64,000 nucleotides of DNA from assembly GCA_022818135.1 (NCBI GenBank), contig JAFMSR010000003.1:29716259-29780258 (forward strand), given 5' to 3'. The notes beneath the pieces are model-generated. The model did no database searches and was not told the origin of the DNA. It saw only the letters and a program-made list of their open reading frames with translations. Made by a program: the position numbers and the translations under genes. How positions within the stretch are numbered: position 1 is the stretch's first letter; every line of letters begins with the position of its first letter. Positions 48,800 through 60,489 of the stretch are shown one piece after another. This DNA comes from Saxidomus purpurata (taxonomy: Eukaryota; Mollusca; Bivalvia; Venerida; Veneridae).

Positions 48800-50120
48800 G
48801 ATATTATCCACCGTTATATTTCGATAAACCACCGAATAAAAATGAAAGTCTTACTTATTGTGAAATTATATAACCTTATACTGTACTGCTCATTCTATGT
48901 CTGGTTTTCCAGTAGCATTTATATCTGTGTAAAATTCAAGTACGTTTGCACATAAATAGCTAATAATTTGCATTAAAAACTCTTTGCTGTAATATAATTA
49001 GAGAAACACTATAGCAAGCAAAAGAACATGTTAAATGCCGGAGTATTCTACAAGATGGAATCAACACCAAACATAATAATGAAAGTGCTTTAATTTAAGT
49101 GCATTGCACGTTTGTTTTGTTCCACATATTACCTAGGCAGATTTCGTATCGCCCATATAAGTATTACTGATGTCTAGTACGTCTACAATGATTTTCGTTA
49201 CGGTTATTACAAACTTATTTGGTCATTTTCAGTTCAGGGCTATAACAATTTCAAACATAAGATGGATGAAAATGTTTTAAGGTATTGGTTCTATGTTAAG
49301 TGAGAATATGTATTATATAACTTTTCCAGTATCTCGCTCAGCTATATCATATACAATCAGTTAAGGTTCTTCTGCTGTTAAATTAATGTTTGACTGTATC
49401 TACTAATAAAATAACAATACCAATAAAGATAAGCAAACTAGGCAGAGCCAAACATCGATTATAACATGAAACGTGGAAGATATGATTAAACAAATTAAAT
49501 ACACAGAATATTAACTCTTAATTTGACTGTGTGGGCACGACGCGACTACCTTTCTAGAAATAACAAACCGTCCTGGATGAACAGTCTTGTATAATCAATT
49601 AGATAAGTTTTAAAAAAGGTGGGAGTAACACTTCCTACGAAACGTTTTCCAAAATTGTGATGATACATGTATATTGGCATTTCTTATCCTTGGTAGTTGA
49701 CGAAAATTATTTAATTTCTCTGTAGTTTTTTTCTGTGTGTGTGTGGGGGGGGTAATGACTTGATAAAGTAGTAACGTTCTCTTGAAAGAAGAACAAATCA
49801 CTGTTTATAGTAGAATTACTGCTTTTTAATAGACTAAATACTTTTCACTTTATTTAATTAGATCATAATGATACAGTTATAATAGATTTTGTACTCAAAT
49901 GTTTCTTACAGGTCAGAAACAAATTTGAAGTGCTAGGAGGTGCAACATCTGTAAAAAGATATTTCGTTCAATTCTGGTCTGATTCATTAACCTGTTCTCG
50001 CTAGATGTATCAAAATGTAACATGGTCATATTCTTTTTTGTGTCTTAATAGAATATTTTCTTATAATAATTAGCAAGTTATTTGCAAGTCAGAGTTTAGA
50101 GGAAATAAGCGATGCTCGTT
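48800..50120. other. No recognisable gene or element
   Basis: AT-rich sequence between the fold-back element and the 35-bp array. No exon-like island or repeat boundary is seen; the 63-codon minus-strand frame at 49610-49801 includes a short G run and looks non-coding. Confidence 0.4.
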
Positions 50121-50127
50121 CAATCCA

Positions 50128-50482
50128 GGGCAATATTTCTAAACATGTATAAATAGTTACAGTTCAATATTTCTACAGAATGTATAAATAGCTATAGGGC
50201 AATATTTCTACAAAAAGTATAAATGGTTATAGGGCAATATTTCTATAAAATGAATAAATGGTTATAGGGCAATATTTCTACAAAATGTATAAAGAGTTAT
50301 AGAAACAAAAATAATATCAAACAGGGAATGCCACGTACCAAAAACGCAGCCTCCCCAAAACGAGCCCCACAGCACCCAGAAGTTATAGGCCAATATTTCT
50401 ACAAAATGTATAAAAGGTTATAGGGCAATATTTCTATAAAATGTGTAAATTTTTTTAGGGCAATATTTCTAAAACATCAGAA
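50128..50482 (+). repeat. 35-bp tandem array
   Basis: Units with the consensus GGGCAATATTTCTACAAAAT followed by GTATAAATAGTTATA start at 50128, 50162, 50197, 50232 and 50267, a strict 35-base period. The array resumes after an inserted 78-base retro-repeat (50303-50380), with units near 50388, 50423 and 50458. One further unit, identical over 35 bases to 50448-50482, lies beyond the homopolymer stretch at 50961-50995. Periodicity is exact enough that the insertion and its target duplication can be read base by base. Confidence 0.85.
50303..50380 (-). mobile_element. Retro-repeat copy 3 with 8-bp target duplication
   Basis: A 78-base copy of the same end region as copies 1, 2 and 4 sits inside a unit of the 35-bp array. 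It is flanked by AGTTATAG at 50295-50302 and 50381-50388, whereas neighbouring units have this word once. That is an 8-base target-site duplication. The shared end abuts the left duplication and the truncated end the right one. Confidence 0.8.
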
Positions 50483-50654
50483 AAACAAAAATAATATCAA
50501 ACAGGGAATGCCACGTACCAAAACGCAGCCTCCCCAAAGCCCCACGGAGCCCAGGGCAAGAAGGCACACCACCAACACACACACACACGCACACACACAC
50601 ACACACACGACACACACACACAATCTGTACACCACATAAAAAAAACACTGCCAA

Positions 50655-50713
<59 letters not shown>

Positions 50714-50760
50714 GGACCCTAAGGTCATGGCAAAACACCACTGGGCAAACCGGTTTAGGG
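50483..50760 (-). mobile_element. Retro-repeat copy 4, partly corrupted
   Basis: The copy begins AAACAAAAATAATATCAAAC, continues through the CA microsatellite to about 50652, is interrupted by about 53 A residues, and ends GGCAAAACACCACTGGG. It shares both halves with copy 2, although the middle is replaced by homopolymer. Read past the break, it continues into TTTAGG and then a long G run. Confidence 0.65.
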
Positions 50761-50815
50761 GGGGGGGGGGGGGGGGGGGGGAAGGGAAGAGGGGGGGGAA
50801 AAAAAAGGGGGGGGG

Positions 50816-50850
<35 letters not shown>

Positions 50851-50851
50851 A

Positions 50852-50916
<65 letters not shown>

Positions 50917-50936
50917 AAGAAAGAAAAAAAAGAAGG
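50658..50936. other. Poly-A and poly-G stretch, probably unreliable sequence
   Basis: About 53 A residues, about 50 bases of ordinary sequence (part of retro-repeat copy 4), then about 175 bases of nearly pure G with a few A. The long Pro/Phe and Gly frames read here are artefacts of these runs. The second such stretch in the window is at 35191-35458. Confidence 0.7.
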
Positions 50937-50989
50937 GGGAGAAAAATTAATAAGCACCCAAATTTTTTTAGGGCAATATTTCTAAAACA

Positions 50990-52050
50990 TCAGAAGCCAT
51001 TGAAGGCAAAATTACGATCGAAGAAGCATCTATAGTTTTAAAGAACATGACCAACAATAATAGTCCAGGATAATCAGGGTTTTCTGCTGATTTTATAAGG
51101 TTGTTTGGAGCAAAATAGGTGCTTTTGATTGCAGAGGTCTTAATTATGCTTTTATTTCAGGGGAATTATCAATAACTCAAACATAAGGTATTATAACATG
51201 TATCCAAAAGGGAGATAAACCAAAACACTTTTTAAAACAATTGCGTCCAATTACGTTGCTAATTACAGTCTACAAGATTGGGCAGGCTGTATTGCAAACA
51301 GAATAAAAAATATATTTAGAAAAAATGATAAATTGTGACCAAACAGGATTTGTTAAGGGGAGATTTATTGGAGAAAATACAAGACTTATTTACGATTTAA
51401 TGCAATATACTGAAGAAGACAATATTCCTGGTCTGCTTCTTTTGAAAGACTTCGAAAAAGCTTTCCAAAACTCATTGTCTTGGTATTTCGTTCATAAAAC
51501 CTTAGCATGTTTTAACTTTGGTGATGATATAAAAAAAAGGTTTGATATATTTCATAAAAATTGAGATTTTGCTATTTGTCAGAGTGTTTTTTATCTAACT
51601 TTTTTCCAGTCCAGCGTGGCTGTCGTCAGGATGATCCTTTGAGTTGTTACAACTTTATTCTATTTACTGAAAAACTGTCCCAGAAAATAAGATCTAATGA
51701 TAAAATTAAAGGTATTGAAGTAAATGACCTTGAACACAAACTGCCTCAATTCGCTGATGATAGTACAATAATTTTAGATGGTTCGGCCTCTTCCTCAAAT
51801 GAAACACTACAAAGTTATCCACATTCACTGCTCTTTCAGGCCTTAAAGTTAATTTTGATAAGACAAAGGTTGTTTGGATATGAATAGAAACATATAGTTC
51901 AAATAGTTTTAAAATTAAATGGAAACTAACTTGGAATCAACAGAGTTTGGACATGCTTGGTATCAAATATCACGTAGATCTGACAACAATTATTGACTTT
52001 AATTACAAAGAAAATCTAGAAAAAGCGGAATCAGAATCAGTTCATAAGTG
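50990..52050 (+). pseudogene. LINE reverse transcriptase remnant (L1/Tx1-like)
   Basis: Broken pieces of one reverse transcriptase follow in order: EAIEGKITIEEASIVLKN (50992), GELSITQT, KGDKPKHFLKQLRPITLL (about 51210), QTGFVKGRFIGENTRLIYDL (51340), GLLLLKDFEKAF (motif A; the usual aspartate context is altered), VQRGCRQDDPLS (motif B; Gly replaced by Asp), and QFADDSTIILDG (motif C with FADD). After FDKTKVVW-like sequence it continues to MLGIKYHVDL and FNYKENLEKAE. Several stops and frame changes, for example TAA at 51070-51072, TAA at 51106-51108, TGA at 51562-51564 and TAG at 51885-51887, make it inactive. The endonuclease half is missing, so the copy is 5'-truncated. It would have copied LINE RNA at nicked target DNA. 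Confidence 0.85.
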
Positions 52051-53611
52051 GTATATTCGTTCTGATGCGTGTCCTAGCTCATACGTAAAATTTGCTTTTG
52101 CTGCGTAAAGATAAAATGAGGCCGTAGAAGAGGTCAGTCATCTGGTTAATAAACAGGAGACCAGAACAGATTGATTAGAAGAGGTCAAATAGACATCAGA
52201 CACTCATCTGTAACGTTTTATGCAACTAGACATATTTCAAAACAGTAACATTGCATGATAAAAATTGCTAGGCAAAATAATTGTTCCGAAATAAAAATAG
52301 CTATCTTTCATTTTGACGGAATGGCACGTGCATTTTTATCAAAACGGACATTTTTGAAAAAGGTAACGTCCGTTCGTGCCATTTTGTAAGCCAGGATTTA
52401 CAATATATCGTTAAAGTTTGCCATGTTTGACGCATAAAGCTAAATGTGAAATTATATTGAAGGTGACGAAAAACCTGCTATTTTACTTTTTCTAAAATAG
52501 GACATTTTGTGAAGATGCATTGTCATGCATTTAACGAATTTGTCGTAGACCAGAAGCAAGGCGACGAGTTTTGTTTGTTTCCGAACATTGTTCAGTATAG
52601 AGGACTTGTTGTAATAAACTGTAACAGAAGAAGTGTTTAAAAGATACAAACTTGCATTATTTTATTGGCTAAGGATGGACATAATTAGAGAATTTGTTAT
52701 TAGCCCCCGCCATAGGTGGAGGGATATTGTTTTGGAATTGTTCGCCTGTCCTTTCACTTTAATTGTTGTTTTCTCCTATATTCAATATAAAAACATTACA
52801 TTCTATTTCTCTGGAGCCGTTAATCAAAGTGTAATTGCAATTTGCTCAAGTAATTAAATGACCACTCTTTTGTATTTTCTAACAAAATCTTTTTTTCTCT
52901 AAATTTAGAAACTGGATTTTTACAGAAATGAAACCCTTCAGGGAATGTAGTGCGTTCTTACATACTTATTCTACATAGAACCTTAAGAATTATTGTTGTC
53001 TGAAACTAGTAGTACTTATTTAATTTAACTAACGACTAAATTCTTTTTATGACTGTCATAAATGTGTCAAACTTGACATATCAAGTATGACTGTGTCATA
53101 GAAACTAAATTCAAGAGTGACTTCACCGAGGATATTTTAGCCATATTGTTAAGCTTAGGTGAAATTGAAAAGCGCAATCGAATATTTTTTATACATTTTT
53201 GAGGTATATAAATGCTTTGTACTTGTATTTGTATTTGACTGTAACTTTTAGAAAAAATAACCTAATTGGAGATGAGGCCCCGAAGTGGTGGTGAAATTTC
53301 ACTGAATTTGTTTGTTGATTTTGTTTTCTTTTCAATACAGTGCTCTTCCCTTTTGGCACTATTATCCACATGTGCATATTTTCCTTATAAGTTATTAAGC
53401 AAGTTTTGGGTGCTAGACTCCTTTTGTGCATTTACGAATTTGTATCTGAATTTAGCTACAATGCTAAATGAAAAGTTTGGCTATAATGCTTAATGAAAAG
53501 TGCACGGATTACGATATATTTTTTTCGGATTTCGAACACGCACCTTGTTTTCTGTTATACTCAGAACTGCAACATTAACTGGCCTTCAATCATAATTATT
53601 ACGGCTTTCAG

Positions 53612-53735
53612 GCGAGTTACACAGCGATGGAATTCCAATTGCAGTACTTTATTGAACGATACTATCTTAAACAGCTTCCGAGAATATAAAGGATTGGTTT
53701 ATTTCACTTTGCATCTCGTCTTGATAGCCTATAAA
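53612..53735 (+). pseudogene. Cystine-knot exon relic a3
   Basis: The acceptor TATTACGGCTTTCAG (AG at 53610-53611) opens a frame in the same phase as the intact exon. It contains RVTQRWNSNC against LVCRRWNHHC in the intact copy, so Arg-Trp-Asn-x-x-Cys is kept while the first cysteine is lost and about eight codons before it are missing. Further on, Asn-x(5)-Lys-Gly-Leu can be aligned to the region before and after the CC pair, but the later cysteines are gone. The frame stays open to 53822, now encoding unrelated sequence. Block E follows 0.70 kb downstream, matching 0.80 kb for the intact copy. Confidence 0.5.
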
Positions 53736-54764
53736 AGTACGCTCGGTAGAGTGTTTTTGAGAAGTCTTTGCATGTTTAAACAGCCAATGCCACATAACCG
53801 TTACGAAGAACGCTCTTCATAACAATATATTTGATATATTAAATCTTATCTGAATTGGATGATGTATGATGTTAGATTCGAGTATACATTTAAACAAGTT
53901 GCGCCAGTGAGTAAATTTCCATTGTTTACATACAATGGCTAGTATCATCTTAGAGATCCATGTACATATATAAAACACTAATCGAAAGTTATATACAACG
54001 AGAACATTAAAAGTGGAAACATTTAGATAAATGAGGGTAATAGAAGATTGAATGGTTTTATCGAAAATTTCAAACCGTTCGCAACAAAACGGCCTACATT
54101 TACGTTGTATCCATCATAAACCAAATTTCCAATTAACCATATTCGCAATCTAGCAGTATGTTTGCTTCTAGAAATGAGTCACAACTTAGAAATATATTTG
54201 TTTCTTGTCGATTCGATTTTCAGCACACACTTTTAGATCTTAAAACAGATTTAATTAGAGGCTCTAGGAATATACACTGTACACATATTTCCTTTCTTAA
54301 ACAAATGCTTTGAATCAGGCATTAGATTCATTTGCGTCAGTCAATAATATTTTAAATATTAATGCCAATGCTGCATATGTTTATAATTCACGTTAATAGT
54401 TGAAGAACCCTTAGCAATGTTAGAAAGCCTGTTCACAGAAGTTTTGTAACGGCTAGAGCAAATATATTAGGCTAAGAAGGAGAGTTATAGAAGCGATGGT
54501 ATTCCATAACAGGTTGCTTAATTTTAAATTCGTTTTAGACACCTTTGGATATAAATGAAAGACACGAGTCTACAGATTTCTTTTACGATACGGCTGTTTT
54601 CCCTTGTTATACATGTAAATACACATTTAAAACAGACAACAGTAATTAACAAATATACAGTTGGTATCAAGAGATAAGGAAACCAATGCGAAGTATGACA
54701 GTGTTAATTTCCGAAAGTATCACGTGTTCATTACGTACCAAACATACAGGAGCAAGAATCTACA

Positions 54765-54870
54765 CGGTGTACGAACTCAGATTGTATCAAACCGGAAGTC
54801 GCCACCGAATATGCATACAGTAACTTTTTTCAAGTTTACTGTGCAATTTTATTTGAAATTTCCAAGTAGA
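54765..54870 (+). repeat. Dispersed inverted repeat, left copy
   Basis: About 105 bases containing TACGAACTCAGATTGTATCA, AACCGGAAGTCGCCACCGAA and TATGCATACAGTAACT are repeated in inverted orientation at 57372-57472 with high identity. Their separation is 2.5 kb. The remaining sequence between them does not pair. Confidence 0.7.
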
Positions 54871-55717
54871 AATAGAAAGATTACAGTAAAAATTCCAATT
54901 TTATTTGATACAGAGATAATACCATGTATCAGGAAATATCCAAGTCTGTGTTTTACATTGTTTATTTGTTTGAAAGCATAGCAAAGAATTGTTGAAAATA
55001 GTTCAGCTGTTCTAAAATTGCGATATTTTGTCAATTTATCTCTTATCAAAATTGTTAAGCGAACTTTAGTAGCCACCATCCGCTACAACGATGTCTTAGC
55101 CGTAAGTAAGTTCCAACATTGCCGTGCATTTATTGCAGTTCTTTTGAAGAAAATTCCTTTTTTGCGGTACGTGTATCGATTTGACTGTATGCCTATTCTA
55201 AAACTGTATAAAACCAAAACCGTTATAAAATGACTGTATGCCTATTCGCAAATACGTCGATTTTATATTTCCAGTTATTTCAGATACCTATGGCTGACTG
55301 GCAGTGCTATAATTAAAATTTGACCTCAACATCCTTTAGTGATATGATCAACCACTCCATTACATTACCCGCTAACAGCATTCTAAAAATCAAAATATGA
55401 TAAACATGCGACAGTCACTGTGTTTATTCTGTCACAAATTAATTTTACATGGGTTGCAAAATATTGTAGACTACATTTATGCTAAATGTGTGAAACTTCT
55501 TCTTGGGACATAAGTTCGAGTCCTTGCACAGTCAATTCTTTTATCGATATGAACAAGGTAATGTTTGCTTAAATATCTCATAATCCAATGTTTCCTGACA
55601 TGTTTCGACAACAGAAGATGAAAATATATGACTCCATCATATACATTTCATTTACTAACGAATGCCCCTAATTCAAATGTAATAAATGTACATGTATATA
55701 ATTACAATAACTCTAGC

Positions 55718-56526
55718 AGTACAGCTCCTTTCGAATACAGCTGACACCTCTGCAGGGAGCTGTATTCGGTGCACATTAACGAATACAGCTTCCTTTGTAT
55801 AGCGGAGCTTTATTCGAAGCAAAGCATATGCCAATTCGACTGAATCTCCCTATGTTTGCTTTATTAGAATATATAAAGAACCATGATCCCTTTGTTAAAA
55901 ATGTCCACAGATAGATATAAGGAACCTTAATTGCCTAAAACATCCAACACATGACCAATATACTGCATGTTACATCTATTCCGTCCGTCTATTTGTCCCA
56001 CCATCTGTCCTATCCTGTATGTTTTCTTATCTGTCCGTCTGTCAGGCCGTACACCATGATATGTATTAGCTTCATTCCGTCAAAAAATATTTTTGCCTTA
56101 TATGTTATCGTCATATGGAAATAAAGATGGTTTATTGAAAAAAAAAGTTTTTCAATATCAGCAAAACAGTAATTAAACTTCAAAATTTCATTCAACTGTC
56201 CAACCAACAAGTGCGGACAAAAAGACATACAGCCCATGACTAAGTACTGCATCCTGAATATCGGTATAGATCCTTGTTTTTTTATAATAAATTCTTTACC
56301 GCGTATTTGTATAAGGAATGATAGTCTATGTTGCAAAGGGTCACTGGGGCGCTCTATACGAAAAAAGATACAAGAACCCCGATTACAGCTCCCATTTGAT
56401 TAGGGGAAATGCATCGTTGAAGCGCACCAAATACAGTTCCCCGGGGAGCTGTATTCGTTTATGTGTACCGAAATCAGCTCACGGGGGAGCTGTATTCGAA
56501 AGAAGCTGTATCCGGTGTTACAGTAC
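55718..56526. mobile_element. Element with inverted GAGCTGTATTCG repeats
   Basis: Both ends carry several copies of GGGGAGCTGTATTCG or its complement CGAATACAGCTCCCC, mostly arranged so that the left cluster (55718-55805) is the inverse of the right cluster (56360-56526). The outermost words are AGTACAGCTCCTTTCGAATA on the left and, inverted, GTACTGTAACACCGGATAC on the right. The middle has no transposase and contains a short TCTGTCCG patch. A fold-back or MITE-type element is the simplest reading; exact ends and target duplication are not certain. Confidence 0.5.
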
Positions 56527-57371
56527 ACTTTAAACTACGTGTTTAAATTCATACCATGTTGGGAAGAAGGGACGAGATAAAATTCATTTAACGAAATGCT
56601 AAAAAGCAGATAGTTTCGATCTTTATATGAAAGAAAATAAATCATCTACAATGTATTTGATGATTGGCAATACTCGCTACCAACAGAGCCATTCAATAAT
56701 GCAACGTACGACAAGTCAATTATGTTTCATGACAATTCATGTACACGCTAATACTTTTAAGTTGTCAAACATGCTTCATTCATAAACGGTTACCATATTA
56801 TTTCCGGTACTCTTCAATCTATTGCGCATTTTACTCCCTCAAAATAATAGGAAGAGTCATAGTAAGCTAATGTATACACAGGTCCATTCTTGAAACAATT
56901 TGATAACTTTGAAACCAAAATTAGTAGCGGAAGCAAGAATGGCGCTTTTAAATCAATATAACACTTGTTGCGTTCTGTGCAATTATTGTACAGTGGTTTT
57001 ACGATTATCATACAGTAAACAATTTTGTGTTTGCGAATATGCATACAGTGCATATCTTTAATGCATGTAAATACCGACAGTACTTTGACACATTCCTTAC
57101 ATTTTAACTAGTAAGTAAGGCTGTTCTCATTACATGAATGAATGACCGAAATGTAAACAACACTTCTGAGGCAAAGAACTCTCCATATCTTCCAAAATTA
57201 AACCATTTATATGACGAATGCTCTATGTTGCCCTAATGTTTTGATTTCTTTTTCCAAATATATATAGATATTTTGAATATAACCACGTCCGACAATACCA
57301 ACATCAAATATAACTATTTTACGATACAAAAAGTTAAATCACACTTACTATGCTGTCCCAATTCCTACTTA

Positions 57372-57472
57372 AAACTTGAAATAAAATTACACTGTAAACT
57401 TGAAAATAGTTACTGTATGCATATTCGGTGGCGACTTCCGGTTTGATAGAGTCTGAGTTCGTACAATGTGAT
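57372..57472 (-). repeat. Dispersed inverted repeat, right copy
   Basis: Inverted partner of 54765-54870. It reads TGCATATTCGGTGGCGACTT then CCGGTTTGATAGAGTCTGAG. Confidence 0.7.
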
Positions 57473-57479
57473 CTAAAAA

Positions 57480-58420
57480 TTCATGCTAACAACTGTTAGT
57501 TTAACTGGACGTCAATTCAAGAAATGACGCTCTTTGATGATTGTAAGATTTCAAAAAACTTGCGAGACATTTACAAATATGCAATGACAATGTATAACGG
57601 TGGGTATATTGTGTTTTGGGGTAAACATAACTATTATACTACAGTTTTCAATAAATTATTTACCTTTCTCTTAAGTTTCTCCTTTTTATAGGTTTAGGTA
57701 TTGCAATGGTACTTTTCTTCAAGTTAGTTGGTAGTATTTAGTCTTACACTGAGTCATTTTAACAACCTTTAGGGAAGAATAAGTATTTTGTTCACTGCCG
57801 AAATTGATCCTATTACATACTTGGAATAGTAATTTTGTCTCCAATTTATAACACTCATTAGTTCTTCACGGTAGTAAGAAGTAATTTATTGATACATGAA
57901 AGATAAGTTTGATATGTTCATTTTTAAAGAGTCATGTAAGCCATATGGCAAATGAGGATTTAAAATCATGAAAATAGCGAAACAAATATAATATCAGACA
58001 ATCATGAAAATAAATTAAGTTTTTTGAGTTCTTTGAAATGCCCAATATTAACATGTTTTAGAACGAATACCAAATAAAAAGGTTTCAGTATAAATTCCTG
58101 TACAGTGTGGCTGTAATTTTTGAATAATATGCTACTAAATTATGCATCTTTTTTTGAAAACAATTTCCAAATCTAAATATAAACATATAGAGTAGCGGTG
58201 CCGTCTGACCAAACTTACCCAAATTTTCAACACATTTTTTCCATTTGCAATGTTGATTTTTATTTATGTTGTTGATTCTAGCATTTACTATTAAATTTTA
58301 TTTTATAACATATCCTATTGCAGAAAGTTAATTAAATGTTTTATCGGAAACTGTGAACGAACAGCAATAAACTGCACATTCCTTTAGCAACAAGCAAGAT
58401 TACATAATAAACATTGGATT
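57480..58420. other. No recognisable gene or element
   Basis: AT-rich sequence between the inverted repeat and block G. I see nothing supportable. Confidence 0.4.
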
Positions 58421-59109
58421 CAAATTATATACTTCAAATATTGTAATTGCCTTAACATGAAATCGTAAACTGAACGAATAAAGTGACAAGAGAATCTCAT
58501 AATGACGTAATTAACCTAAACATCGCGTGCAACAGTCTAATATTGCATAAGAAATGCTTCCTTTTCATGCAGTTTTTACACGAACATCGTCATTGAAGTA
58601 TATCTTAATGAATCATAAACTGAATTTGTCATTTAAGATTAGGTTTAGTAAAAATAATTTAAAGGGTAACTATTACATGTAGTTAAGAAAGAATATGGGA
58701 ATTAAATCATGAACATATTAAAAATGTATTTATATGATTAAGGTAGTTATTGTTTCAAGAGAGCCATTGCCCGATGGTCTCTCCCCATAGTTACGTCTCT
58801 GATTGTGGTAATTTAGAGAAAACATACACTATGAAAACTAAAATGTAGAGGTACACCAATGGGCTAAAAGAATACGTTGATTTACATATTATCTATGAAA
58901 TAATAACAGGTAATGGTTAAACATACTTGCAAATCATAAATGTTTTATGGATACATGTACTGCCTGCCAAATGACAGTTTCGAAAATAGAAAACGTTCAC
59001 AGAACAAAAGAGGAAATTATGCTATAGAATATGTAACTGGAAAATTTAAATTCTTTCATATTGCTATGAATGCAACTTTTAATGGGAATAATAACAAAGG
59101 TATGGTACG

Positions 59110-59296
59110 TGCAAATTCTTGCATACCCCCCGGGGAAAGTATTGGCGGATCCCAGCACGAGGAGGGAAGAGATCAGCCTATACTTTCCCTAGGGAAAGAC
59201 ATCTCGGACTTACTTGACAGCACCCGAACACTTCATGTATTCAACTCGTACCTGGAACACTTTATTTCCGAGATACGTTTCACGGCGGTTTACATG
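59110..59296. other. GC-rich island with nested inverted repeats, unidentified
   Basis: The segment is far richer in G and C than its neighbours. It contains GGGAAAGTAT at 59133-59142, its inverse ATACTTTCCC at 59180-59189, and a perfect 16-base palindrome CTTTCCCTAGGGAAAG at 59183-59198. It is open on both strands (plus-strand frame to TGA at 59297; minus-strand frame with RRETYLGNKVFQVRVEYMKC). Neither peptide is recognised. It lies just after block H, and nothing like it follows block H of unit 1, so it is probably an insertion in unit 3. Confidence 0.4.
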
Positions 59297-60489
59297 TGAA
59301 AGATTAGAATGTTTTTCGTAAATGTAAACTAAGGTCTCATAAGAAAGCACACACTTCAATATTTTTCAAGTTAATGTAACAGGAATTTCATTTTTAGGAA
59401 TGGTTCGAATTTTCAGGGTACGCAATAACGGTTCAAATTACGAAATTGTTGTAACGAATATCCATGAAGTTTTGAAGCGAGATTGATTGCGAAAAAGAAA
59501 TGGTGCTTTTATGGTGTCACAAGCAAGAGCATCAAATTTTAGAAATGTATAGCAACAGAATCTATTCACATTTCAAAGAACATACCTGTAATCATACTTT
59601 TTCAAAACAAAAAAGGCGGTAAAGACGTCACATTTTCTCTTATAAAGACGTCACTGTGTAAACAAAACCAGTTAATTAAGTCAAGTCGATGGTAAAGTCG
59701 CATTAATCAAGTAAACTGGACGTGCGTAAGAAGAATTTCTGTTTAGGATTTAATTGATATTTTTTTATTCACAACGTAAATAAAGTATAGTTTTGGGTGC
59801 GATCAAGCACTATGTTTTTAGCTCTAGATACATAAACAGTGGTAAATTCACGTGTGAACCTACCAAATTTCCTACGCAAAGGGGTTCCATGCGGGGAATT
59901 ATATTTAATCAACATGAAGTTTTGATTTACCGCTCAACATAGTAGGGCCTATTTAAAGCGGTTTCCTCGTAGAATCTGCAATAAAATCAAATAAAGTATG
60001 CTTCGCTCGGTTCCTCCTATCCCCCCGCTTTCCCTCTGGTCGGAACAACCCAGTCCTCCACAGCAGGCCATGTAAGATCCTCATAATCATCTTCTTTCAT
60101 TATAAACGATCACAACATTTCGATATAACCAAATAAAGATCATATGTCGAATAGAGGAACTTTTTGGCCTCACATCATTACAGCGCTTGCTTACCTGCCC
60201 GAGGTTCGATACCTGATTAAGTCATTTGAGAAGTGTTCTATGGAAAGACACCTTACAGTCAACCTACCAATAAATGGGTACATTGTGTCCCGTATATTCA
60301 AAACTTCGGTTATCTTTGATAAGCAGTTTGGTTAATCATGGCTGATGCATCGGGGTAGAATTATAGCATTCTAGGTGATATTTTTACAATCGTGCTAAAA
60401 CAAATTAGTTTTAAAATTAAGACCACAGCTGACAAAACAAATAAGCAAAGACAAAACGACAGAAATTATGAAAAAAAACAACACACAAA

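Noticed and set aside
50469..51035. Long Pro/Phe frame (-) and Gly frame (+)
   Set aside because: They are translations of G, A and CA runs and not proteins.
53493..53822. 109-codon frame (+) as a gene
   Set aside because: Only the middle part, after the acceptor at 53611, aligns to the cystine-knot exon. The rest is read-through of intron and flank.
56010..56336. 108-codon frame (-)
   Set aside because: Its end is the TCTGTCCG simple repeat and the remainder is low-information AT-rich sequence inside an element.
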